Assembly: GCA_046727955.1 (NCBI GenBank) | Contig: JBKPDO010000010.1 | Span: 29,016 to 93,015 of the forward strand | DNA length: 64,000 bases | DNA from: DASVXQ01 sp046727955 | GTDB lineage: Bacteria > Actinomycetota > CALGFH01 | Direction of reading: 5' to 3' | In this document: piece after piece, positions 26,472 to 39,213 of the stretch | Layout: the number at the start of each line of letters is the position of its first letter | How positions within the stretch are numbered: the stretch's first letter is position 1 | Made by a program: the position numbers and the translations under genes | Notes under the pieces: model-generated | Database searches by the model: none | The model's input: the letters and a program-made list of their open reading frames with translations, nothing else | Told to the model about the DNA's origin: nothing

Positions 26472-26515
26472 AGGGCTGCTCGATAGGGGGTCCTTCGTTC
26501 TTCTCGAGCAGCCCT
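26472..26515 (-). terminator. Rho-independent terminator after the 31-residue gene
   Basis: A perfect 12-bp stem (AGGGCTGCTCGA with its complement) with a 20-base loop; on the minus strand it is followed by TTACTTTTGG. It lies 35 bases after the small ORF stop and is one of the clearest terminators in the window. Confidence 0.75.
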
Positions 26516-26549
26516 CGGCCACACCGGTCACAGAGGACCGGTCAGTGGC

Positions 26550-26645
26550 TCAGTACTTGTACATGGCGCTGGCGGAGAACGCGAGCGCAGCGAGCCCGGC
26601 AAGCGCCGCGGCGATACGCGCCATGCGGCCCTTGAGGCGTGTCAT
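26550..26645 (-). CDS. 31-residue membrane peptide
   Basis: MTRLKGRMARIAAALAGLAALAFSASAMYKY: a basic N-terminus, one hydrophobic helix and a Tyr-rich end. It is preceded by GGAGG and GGGTGA within 15 bases of the ATG and followed by a strong intrinsic terminator, so it looks like an independently expressed small gene. No family is recognised; it could be a stress peptide or a toxin of a type I system, but no antisense RNA was evident. Confidence 0.6.
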   Translation of the reverse strand: MTRLKGRMARIAAALAGLAALAFSASAMYKY

Positions 26646-26748
26646 CCTGTCACCCCCTCCGTTGGGGACAGCGTTGACCAGGCAGCCAGTTGGCCGACCA
26701 CCGGGTCGGGGTTGGGGGAAGGCGAGACCGGATCGCCTACGGCCCGGG

Positions 26749-26794
26749 ATTCTAACCAAAAACCGCGTGAAACGCTCGTTTCGCACAAACGTTT
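26749..26794 (-). promoter_or_regulatory. Promoter/operator region before the small peptide gene
   Basis: On the minus strand TAGAAT (26749-26754) could be a -10 box. Upstream lie GAAACG-CT-CGTTTC (26769-26782), an inverted repeat, and AAACGTTT (26787-26794), a second palindrome; the run looks like an operator. It lies between acnA and the 31-residue gene. The region is notably less GC-rich than its surroundings. Confidence 0.35.
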
Positions 26795-26879
26795 CGGTAG
26801 CCGGCACTGGTTGCTCGCGTCACGAGATCAGAAAGCCCTAACGGATCACTAATCGGGCAGCTCGGGACGGGTGCAGCCG

Positions 26880-29729
<2,850 letters not shown>

Positions 29730-29839
29730 ATCGCGTCCCTCCAGCCGTTCCTCTCACGCGTAGCATGCTCCCAGAGGGCCAAGGGTACCCACCCGCGCCG
29801 GGCCACGGCACCCACGATAATCGAGGGGGAAGCACCACC

Positions 29840-30463
29840 ATGAGCAAGCGCGGCGTGCAGCGCGGCTCGAGCAAGCGGCCGACTGGCTCGGCGAGAAAGG
29901 CCGCGATGCGGCGCCGGCGGGAGCGGCGCCGGCGCGCGGCGATCATCACTGGGGTGACTCTGGTGGTGGCCGGCGCGGTGGTCGCCGCGGTGCTGCTCAG
30001 CCGCGGCTCCGGCGGGGCCACGGCGGGCTACGGCAAGGTCAAGACCTTCACCGTCTCCAGCCGCGTCCACACCACGGCGCCGGTGAGCTATCCGCAGAAC
30101 CCGCCGGTCGGAGGTCCGCACAACCCGGTCTGGCAGAACTGCGGCTACTATGACCAGCCGGTGCGCAACGAGAACGCGGTCCACTCGATGGAGCACGGCA
30201 CGGTGTGGATCACCTACCGGCCCGGGCTCCCTGCTCCAGGTCGCCTAGCGCTCGCCGGCCTCGCCCGCGCTCAGACCTACATGCTGGTCAGCCCCTACCC
30301 CGGCCTGCCGGCGCCGGTGGTCGCCTCTGCCTGGGGCGTGCAGGAGTGGTTCCACACCGCCACGGACCCCCAGCTGAACGACTTCATTGCCAAGTACCGC
30401 CAGGGGCCGCAGACGCCCGAGCCAGGCTCGCCGTGCACTGGCGGCACCGGAACGCCGAAGTGA
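29840..30463 (+). CDS. DUF3105 membrane-anchored protein
   Basis: 207 residues: a basic N-terminus, one transmembrane helix (AIITGVTLVVAGAVVAAVLL), then an extracellular domain with the DUF3105 pattern (SYPQNPPVGGPHNPVWQNCG, HSMEHGTVWITYRPG, and EWFHTATDPQLNDFIAKY). Conserved His and Glu residues could bind a metal. ATG 29840 has GAGGGGGA just upstream. It is convergent with mdh and divergent from acnA. Function unknown. Confidence 0.9.
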   Translation: MSKRGVQRGSSKRPTGSARKAAMRRRRERRRRAAIITGVTLVVAGAVVAAVLLSRGSGGATAGYGKVKTFTVSSRVHTTAPVSYPQNPPVGGPHNPVWQNCGYYDQPVRNENAVHSMEHGTVWITYRPGLPAPGRLALAGLARAQTYMLVSPYPGLPAPVVASAWGVQEWFHTATDPQLNDFIAKYRQGPQTPEPGSPCTGGTGTPK

Positions 30464-30477
30464 CGCCGAAGTGACGC

Positions 30478-31410
30478 TCATACGCTGAGCTTGGCCAGGT
30501 CGGCCTGCTTGGCGCGGACCGCCGCGGCCGCCTGGCGCAGGTCGGCCAACTCGCCCTCGGCAAGCGGCAGCTCGACGATCTCCTTCACCCCGCCGCGGCC
30601 GAGCCGCACCGGTACGCCCAGGTAGACGCCGTCGATGCCGTACTGGCCGGTCACCCAGGCGCACACCGGCACGAGCGCGCCCGAGTCGGCCAGTACCGCC
30701 TGGACCATCGCGGTGGCGGCGCTGGACGGGGCGTAGTAGGCCGAGCCAGTCTTCAGCAGCGCGACGATCTCGCCGCCGCCGTCGCGGGTACGCTGCACGA
30801 TGCGCTCGACGGTGCCGGCGTCGGCCAGTTCGAGCAGCGGCTTGCCGTCCACCTTGACCAGGCTCGGCACCGGCACCATGGTGTCGCCGTGCGAGCCGAG
30901 TGTCATAGCCTCGACCTTGCTGGGGCTGGTGCTCAGCTCCTCGGCGACGAAGTGCTTGAAGCGAGCGGTGTCGAGCATGCCCGCCTGGCCGACCACCCGC
31001 TCCTTCGGGAAGCCGGAGACCTGGGCCGCCAGGGCGGTCATCTCGTCGAGCGGGTTGGACACCACGATGAGGACCGCGCCGGGCGAGCCCTCTACCAGCC
31101 TGCTGGTGACTTCACCGACGATCTTGGCATTGGTCTCGAGCAGGTCCATCCGGCTCATGCCGGGCTTTCGGGGCACGCCGGCGGTGATCACGCACACGTC
31201 CGAGCCGGCGGTCTCCTCGTAGCCGTTGCTGCCGACGATGCGGGTCTCGAAGCCCTCGATCGAGCGGGACTGGGCCATGTCGAGCGCCAGCCCCTGCGGC
31301 AGGCCCTCGATGATGTCGGTCATCACCACCTCGTCAGCGAGGCCCTTCTCGGCGATCCGCTGCACCGTGGTGGAGCCGTATTTGCCAGCTCCAACAACCG
31401 TGACCTTCAT
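30478..31410 (-). CDS. mdh: Malate dehydrogenase (LDH-like type)
   Basis: Oxidises malate to oxaloacetate. 310 residues with GAGKYG at 7-12 for NAD and Asp32 (VMTDIIEG), which favours NAD over NADP. Substrate residues are Arg81 and Arg87 (GVPRKPGMSRMD), with catalytic His174 in GSHGD. GVPRKPGMSR is typical of malate rather than lactate dehydrogenases (Arg81 in the place of Gln). It lies 2 bases after icd on the same strand, so the two form an operon. Confidence 0.95.
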   Translation of the reverse strand: MKVTVVGAGKYGSTTVQRIAEKGLADEVVMTDIIEGLPQGLALDMAQSRSIEGFETRIVGSNGYEETAGSDVCVITAGVPRKPGMSRMDLLETNAKIVGEVTSRLVEGSPGAVLIVVSNPLDEMTALAAQVSGFPKERVVGQAGMLDTARFKHFVAEELSTSPSKVEAMTLGSHGDTMVPVPSLVKVDGKPLLELADAGTVERIVQRTRDGGGEIVALLKTGSAYYAPSSAATAMVQAVLADSGALVPVCAWVTGQYGIDGVYLGVPVRLGRGGVKEIVELPLAEGELADLRQAAAAVRAKQADLAKLSV

Positions 31411-31412
31411 GC

Positions 31413-32501
31413 CTAGACCCCCTGCTCGATCCCGGTGATGACCGCGTCGGCGACCTGGCTGGTGCCGACCGCGGTGGGGTCGTCGCGGTGCGGCTTCATG
31501 TCGTAGGTGACGCTGCGGCCCTCGGCGATGACCGCGGCGATGGCGCGCTCGAGCCGGTCGGCGGCGTCGCCCTCACCCAGGTGCCTGAGCATCAGCACGC
31601 CGGAGAACATCATCGCCATCGGGTTGACCTTGTTCTGCCCCCTGTACTTGGGGGCCGAGCCGTGGGTGGCCTCGAACACCGCCGCCTGGTCGCCGAGGTT
31701 GGCGCCGGGCGCCACGCCGAGGCCCCCGACCAGCCCGGCGCCCAGGTCGGAGAGGATGTCGCCGTAGAGGTTCGGCAGCAGCAGCACGTCGAAGTTCTCC
31801 GGCTTCTGCACCAGCTGCATGCACATGTTGTCGACCAGGTACTCGTCGTACTCGATGTCGGGGTACTGTTTGGCGACCTCGCGGCTCACCGCGTAGAAGA
31901 GCCCGTCGGTGTGCTTCATGATGTTCGCCTTGGTCACCGCCGTGACCCTCTTGCGCCCGTACGCGCGGGCGTACTCGAAGGCGAACCTGGCGATGCGCCG
32001 CGTGCCGGTGATGGAGATCGGCTTGATCGAGATGCCGGAGTCCTCGCGGATGCGCTTGTCCTGCAGGCCGTTGAGGAACTCGATGACCTGCCTGGCCTGG
32101 GCGGTGCCCTCCTCGAACTCGATGCCCGCGTACAGGTCCTCGTGATTCTCGCGCACGATCACCAGGTCGACGTTCTCGTGGCGCGAGCGGACGCCCTTGT
32201 ACCACTTGCACGGCCGCAGGCATGCGTACAGGTCGAGCTCCTTGCGCAGTGCGACGTTGACGCTGCGGAAGCCGGTGCCGATCGGCGTGGTCAGGGGGCC
32301 CTTGATCGCCACCCGGTTGGCGCGGATGGACTCGAGCACCGGCTGGGGCAGCGGCGTCCCGTACTGCTCGATGACCTCGGCGCCAGCCTCCTGGACGTCC
32401 CAGTCGAACTGGACACCGGTCGCCTCGAGCACGCGTCGCGTCGCCTCGGACAGCTCGGGACCTACACCGTCACCAGGGATGAAGGTGACTCGGTGGACCA
32501 T
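31413..32501 (-). CDS. icd: Isocitrate dehydrogenase, NAD-type (isopropylmalate dehydrogenase family)
   Basis: Oxidises isocitrate to 2-oxoglutarate. 362 residues of the beta-decarboxylating dehydrogenase family: FIPGDGVGPEL, the substrate loop GFRSVNVALRKELDLYACLRP with Ser-x-Asn for isocitrate, VTAVTKANIMKHTDGLF, and NLYGDILSDLGAGLVGG. The short form and operon with mdh point to an NAD-dependent isocitrate dehydrogenase; isopropylmalate or tartrate dehydrogenase is less likely because of the SxN-containing loop. It is divergent from gltA, 170 bases apart. Confidence 0.9.
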   Translation of the reverse strand: MVHRVTFIPGDGVGPELSEATRRVLEATGVQFDWDVQEAGAEVIEQYGTPLPQPVLESIRANRVAIKGPLTTPIGTGFRSVNVALRKELDLYACLRPCKWYKGVRSRHENVDLVIVRENHEDLYAGIEFEEGTAQARQVIEFLNGLQDKRIREDSGISIKPISITGTRRIARFAFEYARAYGRKRVTAVTKANIMKHTDGLFYAVSREVAKQYPDIEYDEYLVDNMCMQLVQKPENFDVLLLPNLYGDILSDLGAGLVGGLGVAPGANLGDQAAVFEATHGSAPKYRGQNKVNPMAMMFSGVLMLRHLGEGDAADRLERAIAAVIAEGRSVTYDMKPHRDDPTAVGTSQVADAVITGIEQGV

Positions 32502-32627
32502 CTCGGAAGCTCCTCTCGTAGCTCCTCAGCTCTTGAGCGAGCCAAGAGTACCGCCGGCGCGAGCCGCGCAGGTCCCTGGACGGGTCAGCCGAGGTAGTCG
32601 GAGGATGTACTGGTCGGGCGGGTTCCC

Positions 32628-32633
32628 TACGAT
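32628..32633 (+). promoter_or_regulatory. Candidate -10 box of the citrate synthase gene
   Basis: TACGAT 39 bases before the start of the citrate synthase gene; the -35 region is not recognisable. Confidence 0.25.
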
Positions 32634-32671
32634 GTTGCGAGAGGCGCCCTCGAGAGACCGGAGGAACCGAG

Positions 32672-33799
32672 ATGGCGGATGGCAAGGGAAAAGGACTCGA
32701 GGGCGTGGTCGCGGCTCAGACCAGCATCTCCGACATCGACGGCCAGCAGGGTAAGCTTTTCTACGCTGGCTATGACATCGCGGACCTGGCCGAGCACTCC
32801 ACCTTCGAGGAGACCGTCTACCTGCTCCACCACCTCGAGCTGCCGACCCGGGAGCAGCTCGACGGGGTGAAGGAGGTGCTGCGGGCGGGCCAGCGCCTCG
32901 ACCCGATGCTGGTCCGGCTCATCTCGGCGCTCGGCGACAACACCAGTCCCATGACGGTGCTGCGCACGGTGATCTCGGCGTCCGCCGCCCTGGACGCAGA
33001 GCTGGACGACGATTCGTCCGAGGCGAACCTCCGCAAGTCGTACCGGCTGGTTGCGCTGACGCCGCAGGTCGTGGCCGCCCTCCACCGGCTGCGCACTGGC
33101 GGCCAGGCGGTCGAGCCGCGCGACGACCTGTCACTGGCCGGCAACTTCCTCTACTCGCTCACCGGCAAGGAGCCGGACGTCCAGATCGCTCGCGACTTCG
33201 ACGTCTGCCTGGTGCTGTACGCCGACCACACCATGAACGCCTCGACCTTTGCCGGGCGGGTCGCGGCGGCTACCCTGGCGGACATCTACGCATCCGTCAC
33301 CGCCGCCATCGCCACGCTCCAGGGCCCTCTGCACGGCGGCGCCATCGAGCAGGTCCGCCACATGCTCGACGAGATCGGCACGCCCGACCGGGCCGCCGAC
33401 TACGTGCGCGACCGGCTCGCCCGCAAGCAGAAGGTGATGGGCTTCGGCCATCGCGTCTACAAGACGTGGGACCCGCGGGCGACGATCCTGCGCGCGATGT
33501 CCCAGCGCCTCGGCCAGCAGCTCGGCGACACCCACTGGTTCGAGATCTCCGATCGCATCCAGGAGACCGTGCGGGCCGAGAAGGGCCTGTACCCGAACGT
33601 GGACTTCTACACCGCCAGCGTGTACTCGGCGCTCGGCATCCCGCCCGACCTGTACACCACCCTGTTCGCCACGGCGCGCATGGCCGGCTGGACCGCCCAC
33701 ATCCGCGAGCAGTACGCCGACAACCGCCTGATCCGGCCCGACTCCGAGTACATAGGCCCGCCGCCGCGCCATTGGATCGACATCGACCAACGCGGGTAA
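32672..33799 (+). CDS. gltA: Citrate/2-methylcitrate synthase
   Basis: Condenses acetyl-CoA (or propionyl-CoA) with oxaloacetate. 375 residues with the catalytic triad His221 (GPLHGGA), His260 (GFGHRVYKTWDPRA) and Asp311 (YPNVDFYTA), plus ADHTMNAST with His186. Short type I form, of the length of Gram-positive and methylcitrate synthases; sequence alone does not separate the two substrates. GGAGG is 7 bases before the ATG. Placed beside mdh and icd, a TCA role is likely. The 3' end runs into a repeat-filled gap. Confidence 0.94.
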   Translation: MADGKGKGLEGVVAAQTSISDIDGQQGKLFYAGYDIADLAEHSTFEETVYLLHHLELPTREQLDGVKEVLRAGQRLDPMLVRLISALGDNTSPMTVLRTVISASAALDAELDDDSSEANLRKSYRLVALTPQVVAALHRLRTGGQAVEPRDDLSLAGNFLYSLTGKEPDVQIARDFDVCLVLYADHTMNASTFAGRVAAATLADIYASVTAAIATLQGPLHGGAIEQVRHMLDEIGTPDRAADYVRDRLARKQKVMGFGHRVYKTWDPRATILRAMSQRLGQQLGDTHWFEISDRIQETVRAEKGLYPNVDFYTASVYSALGIPPDLYTTLFATARMAGWTAHIREQYADNRLIRPDSEYIGPPPRHWIDIDQRG

Positions 33800-33801
33800 G
33801 C

Positions 33802-33945
33802 CTGGCACAGGCCGCTCTTCGTTTGACCGCCCACCCCGACCATGGCACAGGCACTCTTTCGTTTGACCGCCCGCCCCGACCATGGCACAGGCCGCTCTTC
33901 GTTTGACCGCCCACCCGCCCCGACCATGGCACAGGCGCTCTTGGG
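33802..33945 (+). repeat. Tandem 40-bp repeats after gltA
   Basis: Four units, at about 33803, 33843, 33883 and 33926, each beginning CATGGCACAGGC(G/C) followed by CTCTT and (in the first three) TCGTTTGACCGCCC. Periods are 40, 40 and 43 bp. The last unit is followed by GGGGGGCC and runs into the hairpin units. Confidence 0.9.
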
Positions 33946-33950
33946 GGGCC

Positions 33951-34110
33951 GTGGGGGGAGCGAGCTCCCCCACATGGATAGATCTGCCCGGCGCGCGAAG
34001 CGCGCGCCGTGGGGGGAGCGAGCTCCCCCCACATGGGTAGACCTGCCCGGTGCGCGAAGCGCGCGCCGTGGGGGGAGCGAGCTCCCCCATATGGGTAGAT
34101 CCTCACCTTG
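33951..34110 (+). repeat. Tandem 58-bp hairpin units before metF
   Basis: Three units starting at about 33951, 34009 and 34068 (periods 58 and 59). Each holds GGGGGAGC-GA-GCTCCCC, then ACATGG(A/G)TAGA, CTGCCCGG and GCGCGC-GAA-GCGCGC; the last is truncated. Each unit thus has two hairpins. The third unit's tail reaches the metF stop codon. Confidence 0.9.
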
Positions 34111-35011
34111 GCATTGGCCGGGGCAATAGATGCGCCGCCTCGATGAGTTGCGGTACGCCGCTGTCTGGGCCGAGGCCCATCAGGTGCACGCCGCGCACGC
34201 CCGCCAGCCCGCGCACCTGTTCGATTGCCTCGGCGGCCAGGCTGACGCCCTCGGCACGCTGGTCGGAGGCGGCGCGCAGCCGGCGCAGGGTGTCGGCGGG
34301 CACGGCCCAGCCGGGCAGGGCCGCGAACCGCTCGAGCTGCGCGGCGGAGCGCGGCGGCAGCATCCCGGCGAGGATCGCGACCTTCTCCGTCAGCCCGCGC
34401 TCGCCCATCCGCTCGAGCCAGGTCGCGAACCCGGCGACGTCGTAGACCGGCTGCGTCTGCACAAAACGCGCGCCGGCGGCCACCTTGGCCTCCAGGCGCG
34501 CCCCGCCGGAGGGGTCGGCGCCGGGCGCCTCGGCCACGCCGATCAGGAATGGCGCGGGCGGCGCGACGGGCACGCCGCCGGGCCCGACGCCCCGCGCGAG
34601 GTCGCCCGTCATGCGCGCCAGTCCCACCGCGTCCAGGTCGAAGACCGCCTTGGCGTTGGTGAACGGGCCGACCTCGAGCGGGTCGCCAGACAGGCACAGC
34701 ACCGCGCGGATGCCAAGGGCGTGAGCGCCGAGCAGGTCGGCGGCGAGGGCCAAGCGGTTGCGGTCGCGGCAGGTGAGCTGGAGCACCGGCTCGAGGCCCT
34801 CGCCGGCGGCGAGCACGGCGGCGGCCAGCGGGGACATGTCGACCCGAGCGGTGGCGTTGTCGGTCACGTTGACGGCGTCGACCATGCCCCGGAGCTGCCG
34901 GGCCATGCGCCGAACCATCTCAGGGTCCGGCGAGCGGGGTGGCACCAGCTCGCCAGTAACCACGAAGCGCTCTTGCTCGAGGAGCGCGCCGAACCTCCCG
35001 AAATCGGTCAA
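34103..35011 (-). CDS. metF: Methylenetetrahydrofolate reductase
   Basis: Reduces methylene-THF to methyl-THF, the methyl donor of MetH. 302-residue TIM-barrel flavoprotein with VTGELVPPRSPDPE, VNVTDNATARVDMS, QLTCRDRNRLAL and FVQTQPVYD. The spacing and the TDN and CRD motifs fit the monofunctional MTHFR family. The ATG overlaps the folD stop by four bases, so folD-metF is an operon. Actinobacterial members differ from E. coli MetF and may use a different electron donor. Confidence 0.87.
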   Translation of the reverse strand: MTDFGRFGALLEQERFVVTGELVPPRSPDPEMVRRMARQLRGMVDAVNVTDNATARVDMSPLAAAVLAAGEGLEPVLQLTCRDRNRLALAADLLGAHALGIRAVLCLSGDPLEVGPFTNAKAVFDLDAVGLARMTGDLARGVGPGGVPVAPPAPFLIGVAEAPGADPSGGARLEAKVAAGARFVQTQPVYDVAGFATWLERMGERGLTEKVAILAGMLPPRSAAQLERFAALPGWAVPADTLRRLRAASDQRAEGVSLAAEAIEQVRGLAGVRGVHLMGLGPDSGVPQLIEAAHLLPRPMPR

Positions 35012-35904
35012 GCGTCGCTCCCTCCTCCGGGCGCGGCCGCATTCGCGCGGCGCGCCAGCTCGGTGGCGGCGGTGACCGTATTGGCCAGCAGCATCGCCAC
35101 CGTCATCGGGCCGACGCCGCCCGGCACAGGAGTATAGGCGCCGGCGACCTCTGCGACCTCGGCGACGACGTCACCGACCAGCCGCCCCTCGATCCGGTGG
35201 TTGCCGGCGTCGACCACGGCGGCGCCCGCCTTGACCATGTCAGGGGTGATCATCCCGGCCACGCCGGCGGCGGCCACCAGCACGTCCGCCTCGCGGGTGA
35301 ACCGGGCGAGGTCGCGGGTGCCAGTGTGGCACAGCGTTACGGTGGCGTTGGCGCCGGGCGCCTTGGCCGACAGCAGCACCGCCAGCGGGCGGCCGACCAG
35401 CAGACCACGCCCGACGATCACCGCGTGGGAGCCCTCGACCTGGACCTTCTCGCGGCGCAGTAGCTCGACGATGCCGATCGCGGTGGAGGGCGCCAGCCAG
35501 GGGTCGCCGCGCAGCAGGCGGCCCTCGTTCCACGGGTGGAGGCCGTCGACGTCCTTGGCCGGGTCGATCGCCTCCTGGACCTGGACCGGGTTCAGGCCCG
35601 CCGGCAGGGGGAGCTGCACGATGATGCCATGGATCGCCGAGTCGGCGTTCAGCGTCGCGACCTCGTCGAGGACCTGCTGCTGGGAGGCGTCGGCCGGCAG
35701 GGCGGCCCTGCGGGACTCGATCCCCCAGCGGCTCGCGGCGCGCTGCTTGGCGCCGACGTAGATGTGCGACGCCTCGTCGTCGCCGACCAGCACCGCCGCC
35801 AGCCCCGGCCGCCGCCCCGCCGCCGCCAGCCGCTCGACCTCACCGGCCAGCTCGGCCTGGAGCTGTGCCGCCACCGCCTTCCCGTCGAGGATCCTCGCTG
35901 TCAT
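35008..35904 (-). CDS. folD: Bifunctional methylene-THF dehydrogenase/cyclohydrolase
   Basis: Interconverts methylene-, methenyl- and formyl-THF. 298 residues with the catalytic Lys53 in SHIYVGAKQRA, QLPLPAGL, PAKDVDGLHP, and the NADP loop GRGLLVGRP (a Gly where Ser is usual). PGGVGPMTVAMLLANT is the conserved C-terminus. ATG 35904 has AGGAGG four bases upstream. It is the first gene of folD-metF; with purN and purH upstream on the same strand it forms a one-carbon block. Confidence 0.95.
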   Translation of the reverse strand: MTARILDGKAVAAQLQAELAGEVERLAAAGRRPGLAAVLVGDDEASHIYVGAKQRAASRWGIESRRAALPADASQQQVLDEVATLNADSAIHGIIVQLPLPAGLNPVQVQEAIDPAKDVDGLHPWNEGRLLRGDPWLAPSTAIGIVELLRREKVQVEGSHAVIVGRGLLVGRPLAVLLSAKAPGANATVTLCHTGTRDLARFTREADVLVAAAGVAGMITPDMVKAGAAVVDAGNHRIEGRLVGDVVAEVAEVAGAYTPVPGGVGPMTVAMLLANTVTAATELARRANAAAPGGGSDA

Positions 35905-36296
35905 CCATCCTCCTCCGCGATCACCTGGGTGCCGCGCTCCATCTCCATCCTGGCAGCATGATTCCAGCCTTGCCCCGGCCGGCGCCGGACGAGCTGGCGG
36001 CCGCCTCCGCAAGACGCTCCCCGGACGCGGTGGCCAAGCTGGTCGGGGCCTTCGCCGAGCTGTGCAGGGCCGCCTCAGACGAGCGCGGGATCAGCGGCGT
36101 GGCCGGGTGACCTGCCTGGACGCGTGCACACACAGCGCCAGGGCGGCTAGGAACAAGATGGCGTCGATCGGGTCGTCCATGGGTTAGCGGTCCGATCTAG
36201 GTGAGGACAGATGGTGGCCGGGTCTTGGGGGCCGGCCGTTGGGGGAGCGAGCTCCCCCACGTGGATCGAGGACTGTGGGTGCGCATCTGGCGTCGT
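35905..36296. other. Gap between purH and folD
   Basis: Contains one hairpin of the dispersed family (36238-36260, GTTGGGGGAGC-GA-GCTCCCCCAC) and an open frame of 50 codons at 35958-36110 on the plus strand, which has no ribosome site and is not called. No other signal was recognised. purH and folD are likely separate transcripts. Confidence 0.6.
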
Positions 36297-37868
<1,572 letters not shown>

Positions 37869-37883
37869 GTGTCAGTCCTCACT

Positions 37884-38528
37884 TCAGTCCTCACTCGGTC
37901 GGGGGTCGCCCAGCTGCCCGTCGAAGCTGGCCCGGCGGCCGTCGATCCGCACCCTGCCCTCCGCGACCAGCCGGACGGCCACCGGCAGCAGACGATGCTC
38001 CTCCTGCTTGATGCGCTCGTGCAGGCTGGCTTCGTCGTCACCCTGCTGGACCGGTACCACCGCCTGGAACAGCACCGGACCGTGGTCGACCTCCTCGTCG
38101 ACCAGGTGGATGGTGCAGCCGGTGACGCGCACGCCGTAGGCGAGGGCCTCGCGCACCGCGTGGGCGCCCCGGAAGGCCGGCAGGAGGCTCGGGTGGGTGT
38201 TGACGATGCGGTTGGGGAAAGCCCGGACGAACTCGGGGCCGAGGATGCGCATGAACCCGGCCAGGCAGACGGCGTCCGGTCGGGCGCCGGCGACCAGGTC
38301 GCGCAGGGCCCGGTCGAAGGAGGGCCGGTCTGGCTGGTCCTCGGGGCGCACCACGGCGGTGTCGATGCCGGCGCGCCGGGCGCGCTCCAGCCCAAAGGCG
38401 TCCAGGCGGTCGCTGACCACCAGGACCACTCGTGTGCCACGCTCGGGGTCCGCGGCGGCGTCGATCAGCGCCTGCAGATTCGAGCCCTGACCGGATACGA
38501 GGACCACCACACGCCTTGAATCTGCCAC
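37884..38528 (-). CDS. purN: Phosphoribosylglycinamide formyltransferase
   Basis: Transfers formyl from formyl-THF to GAR. 214 residues, close to the 212 of E. coli PurN. Motifs are VLVSGQGSNLQALIDA, LAGFMRILGPEFV, the catalytic NTHPSLLPAF with Asn-His, and DEEVDHGP with Asp. GTG 38528 is preferred: GGGAG lies 6 bases upstream and the length then matches the family, while ATG further upstream would add an odd N-terminal tail. It leads the purN-purH operon. Confidence 0.93.
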   Translation of the reverse strand: MADSRRVVVLVSGQGSNLQALIDAAADPERGTRVVLVVSDRLDAFGLERARRAGIDTAVVRPEDQPDRPSFDRALRDLVAGARPDAVCLAGFMRILGPEFVRAFPNRIVNTHPSLLPAFRGAHAVREALAYGVRVTGCTIHLVDEEVDHGPVLFQAVVPVQQGDDEASLHERIKQEEHRLLPVAVRLVAEGRVRIDGRRASFDGQLGDPRPSED

Positions 38529-38737
38529 GACTCTCCCGAGTGCTCCGTTCGCTGCTGGTCCGAGGGATGCTGCCATCGCCTCCAAGTGTGCGGCAACTAG
38601 GCGGATAACCGCCGGCCAGCCGGACGCGGCCAGGCGCACCGTCGCCTGAGCTGTAAACTCAGCCCGTTCGCGGGTAGAGTCGCTGGACTGCGGCGACCTG
38701 CGGGACGAACCAGGACCGCGTGGCCGGAGAGGGGACT

Positions 38738-39178
38738 GTGGACAGGGGAGGCATCGCCGGCCGGCTGGCCAGCGCCGCCCGCCGGCCGCACTCGCTGCCA
38801 GAGCAGCTCGGCATGGCCGGCCTGGGCGCGGCGGCGGCGGCGTTCGTCTACCCGGCCGCCAGCCGCGCCACCGGCCTGGGACTGCCGTGCCCGCTGCGCA
38901 CGCTCACCGGGATCCCATGCCCCACGTGCGGTATGACCACCGCAGCCACCAGCCTCGCCAGTGGCGACGTGCGGGCGGCGATGGCCGCCAATCCCTTCGT
39001 GTTCCTGCTCGCGGGTGGGACACTGGTCATGACCGCGCTGCTGGCTGCACGAGCACTCGGCTGGGCGCCACCGCCGGCGCCATGGTCGGAGAGCGCGCGC
39101 CGCCGGGTCCGGTGGGCGGTCGCCCTGTTGGTGGCCGCCAGCTGGGCGTTCCAGCTGCACCGCTTCGGATGGGTCTGA
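38738..39178 (+). CDS. DUF2752 membrane protein
   Basis: 146 residues with the diagnostic DUF2752 segment LPCPLRTLTGIPCPTCGMTTA, in which paired CP(x)C motifs sit next to a membrane helix, and three transmembrane segments in all. GTG 38738 has GGAGAGG with a 5-base gap; GTG 38720 in frame is an alternative. The function of the family is unknown; here it heads a run of three small membrane-protein genes (DUF2752, DUF4870, RDD) in the same direction. Confidence 0.82.
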   Translation: MDRGGIAGRLASAARRPHSLPEQLGMAGLGAAAAAFVYPAASRATGLGLPCPLRTLTGIPCPTCGMTTAATSLASGDVRAAMAANPFVFLLAGGTLVMTALLAARALGWAPPPAPWSESARRRVRWAVALLVAASWAFQLHRFGWV

Positions 39179-39213
39179 GGGCTCGACCTCGCTCTGCTGG
39201 ACTTGGAGGAACG

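Noticed and set aside
33802..34110. CRISPR array
   Set aside because: The periodic units have near-identical spacers and no cas genes, so they are tandem repeats.
35958..36110. A 50-codon plus-strand frame after folD
   Set aside because: No ribosome site, no recognisable protein features, and it lies in a gap that already holds a repeat hairpin.
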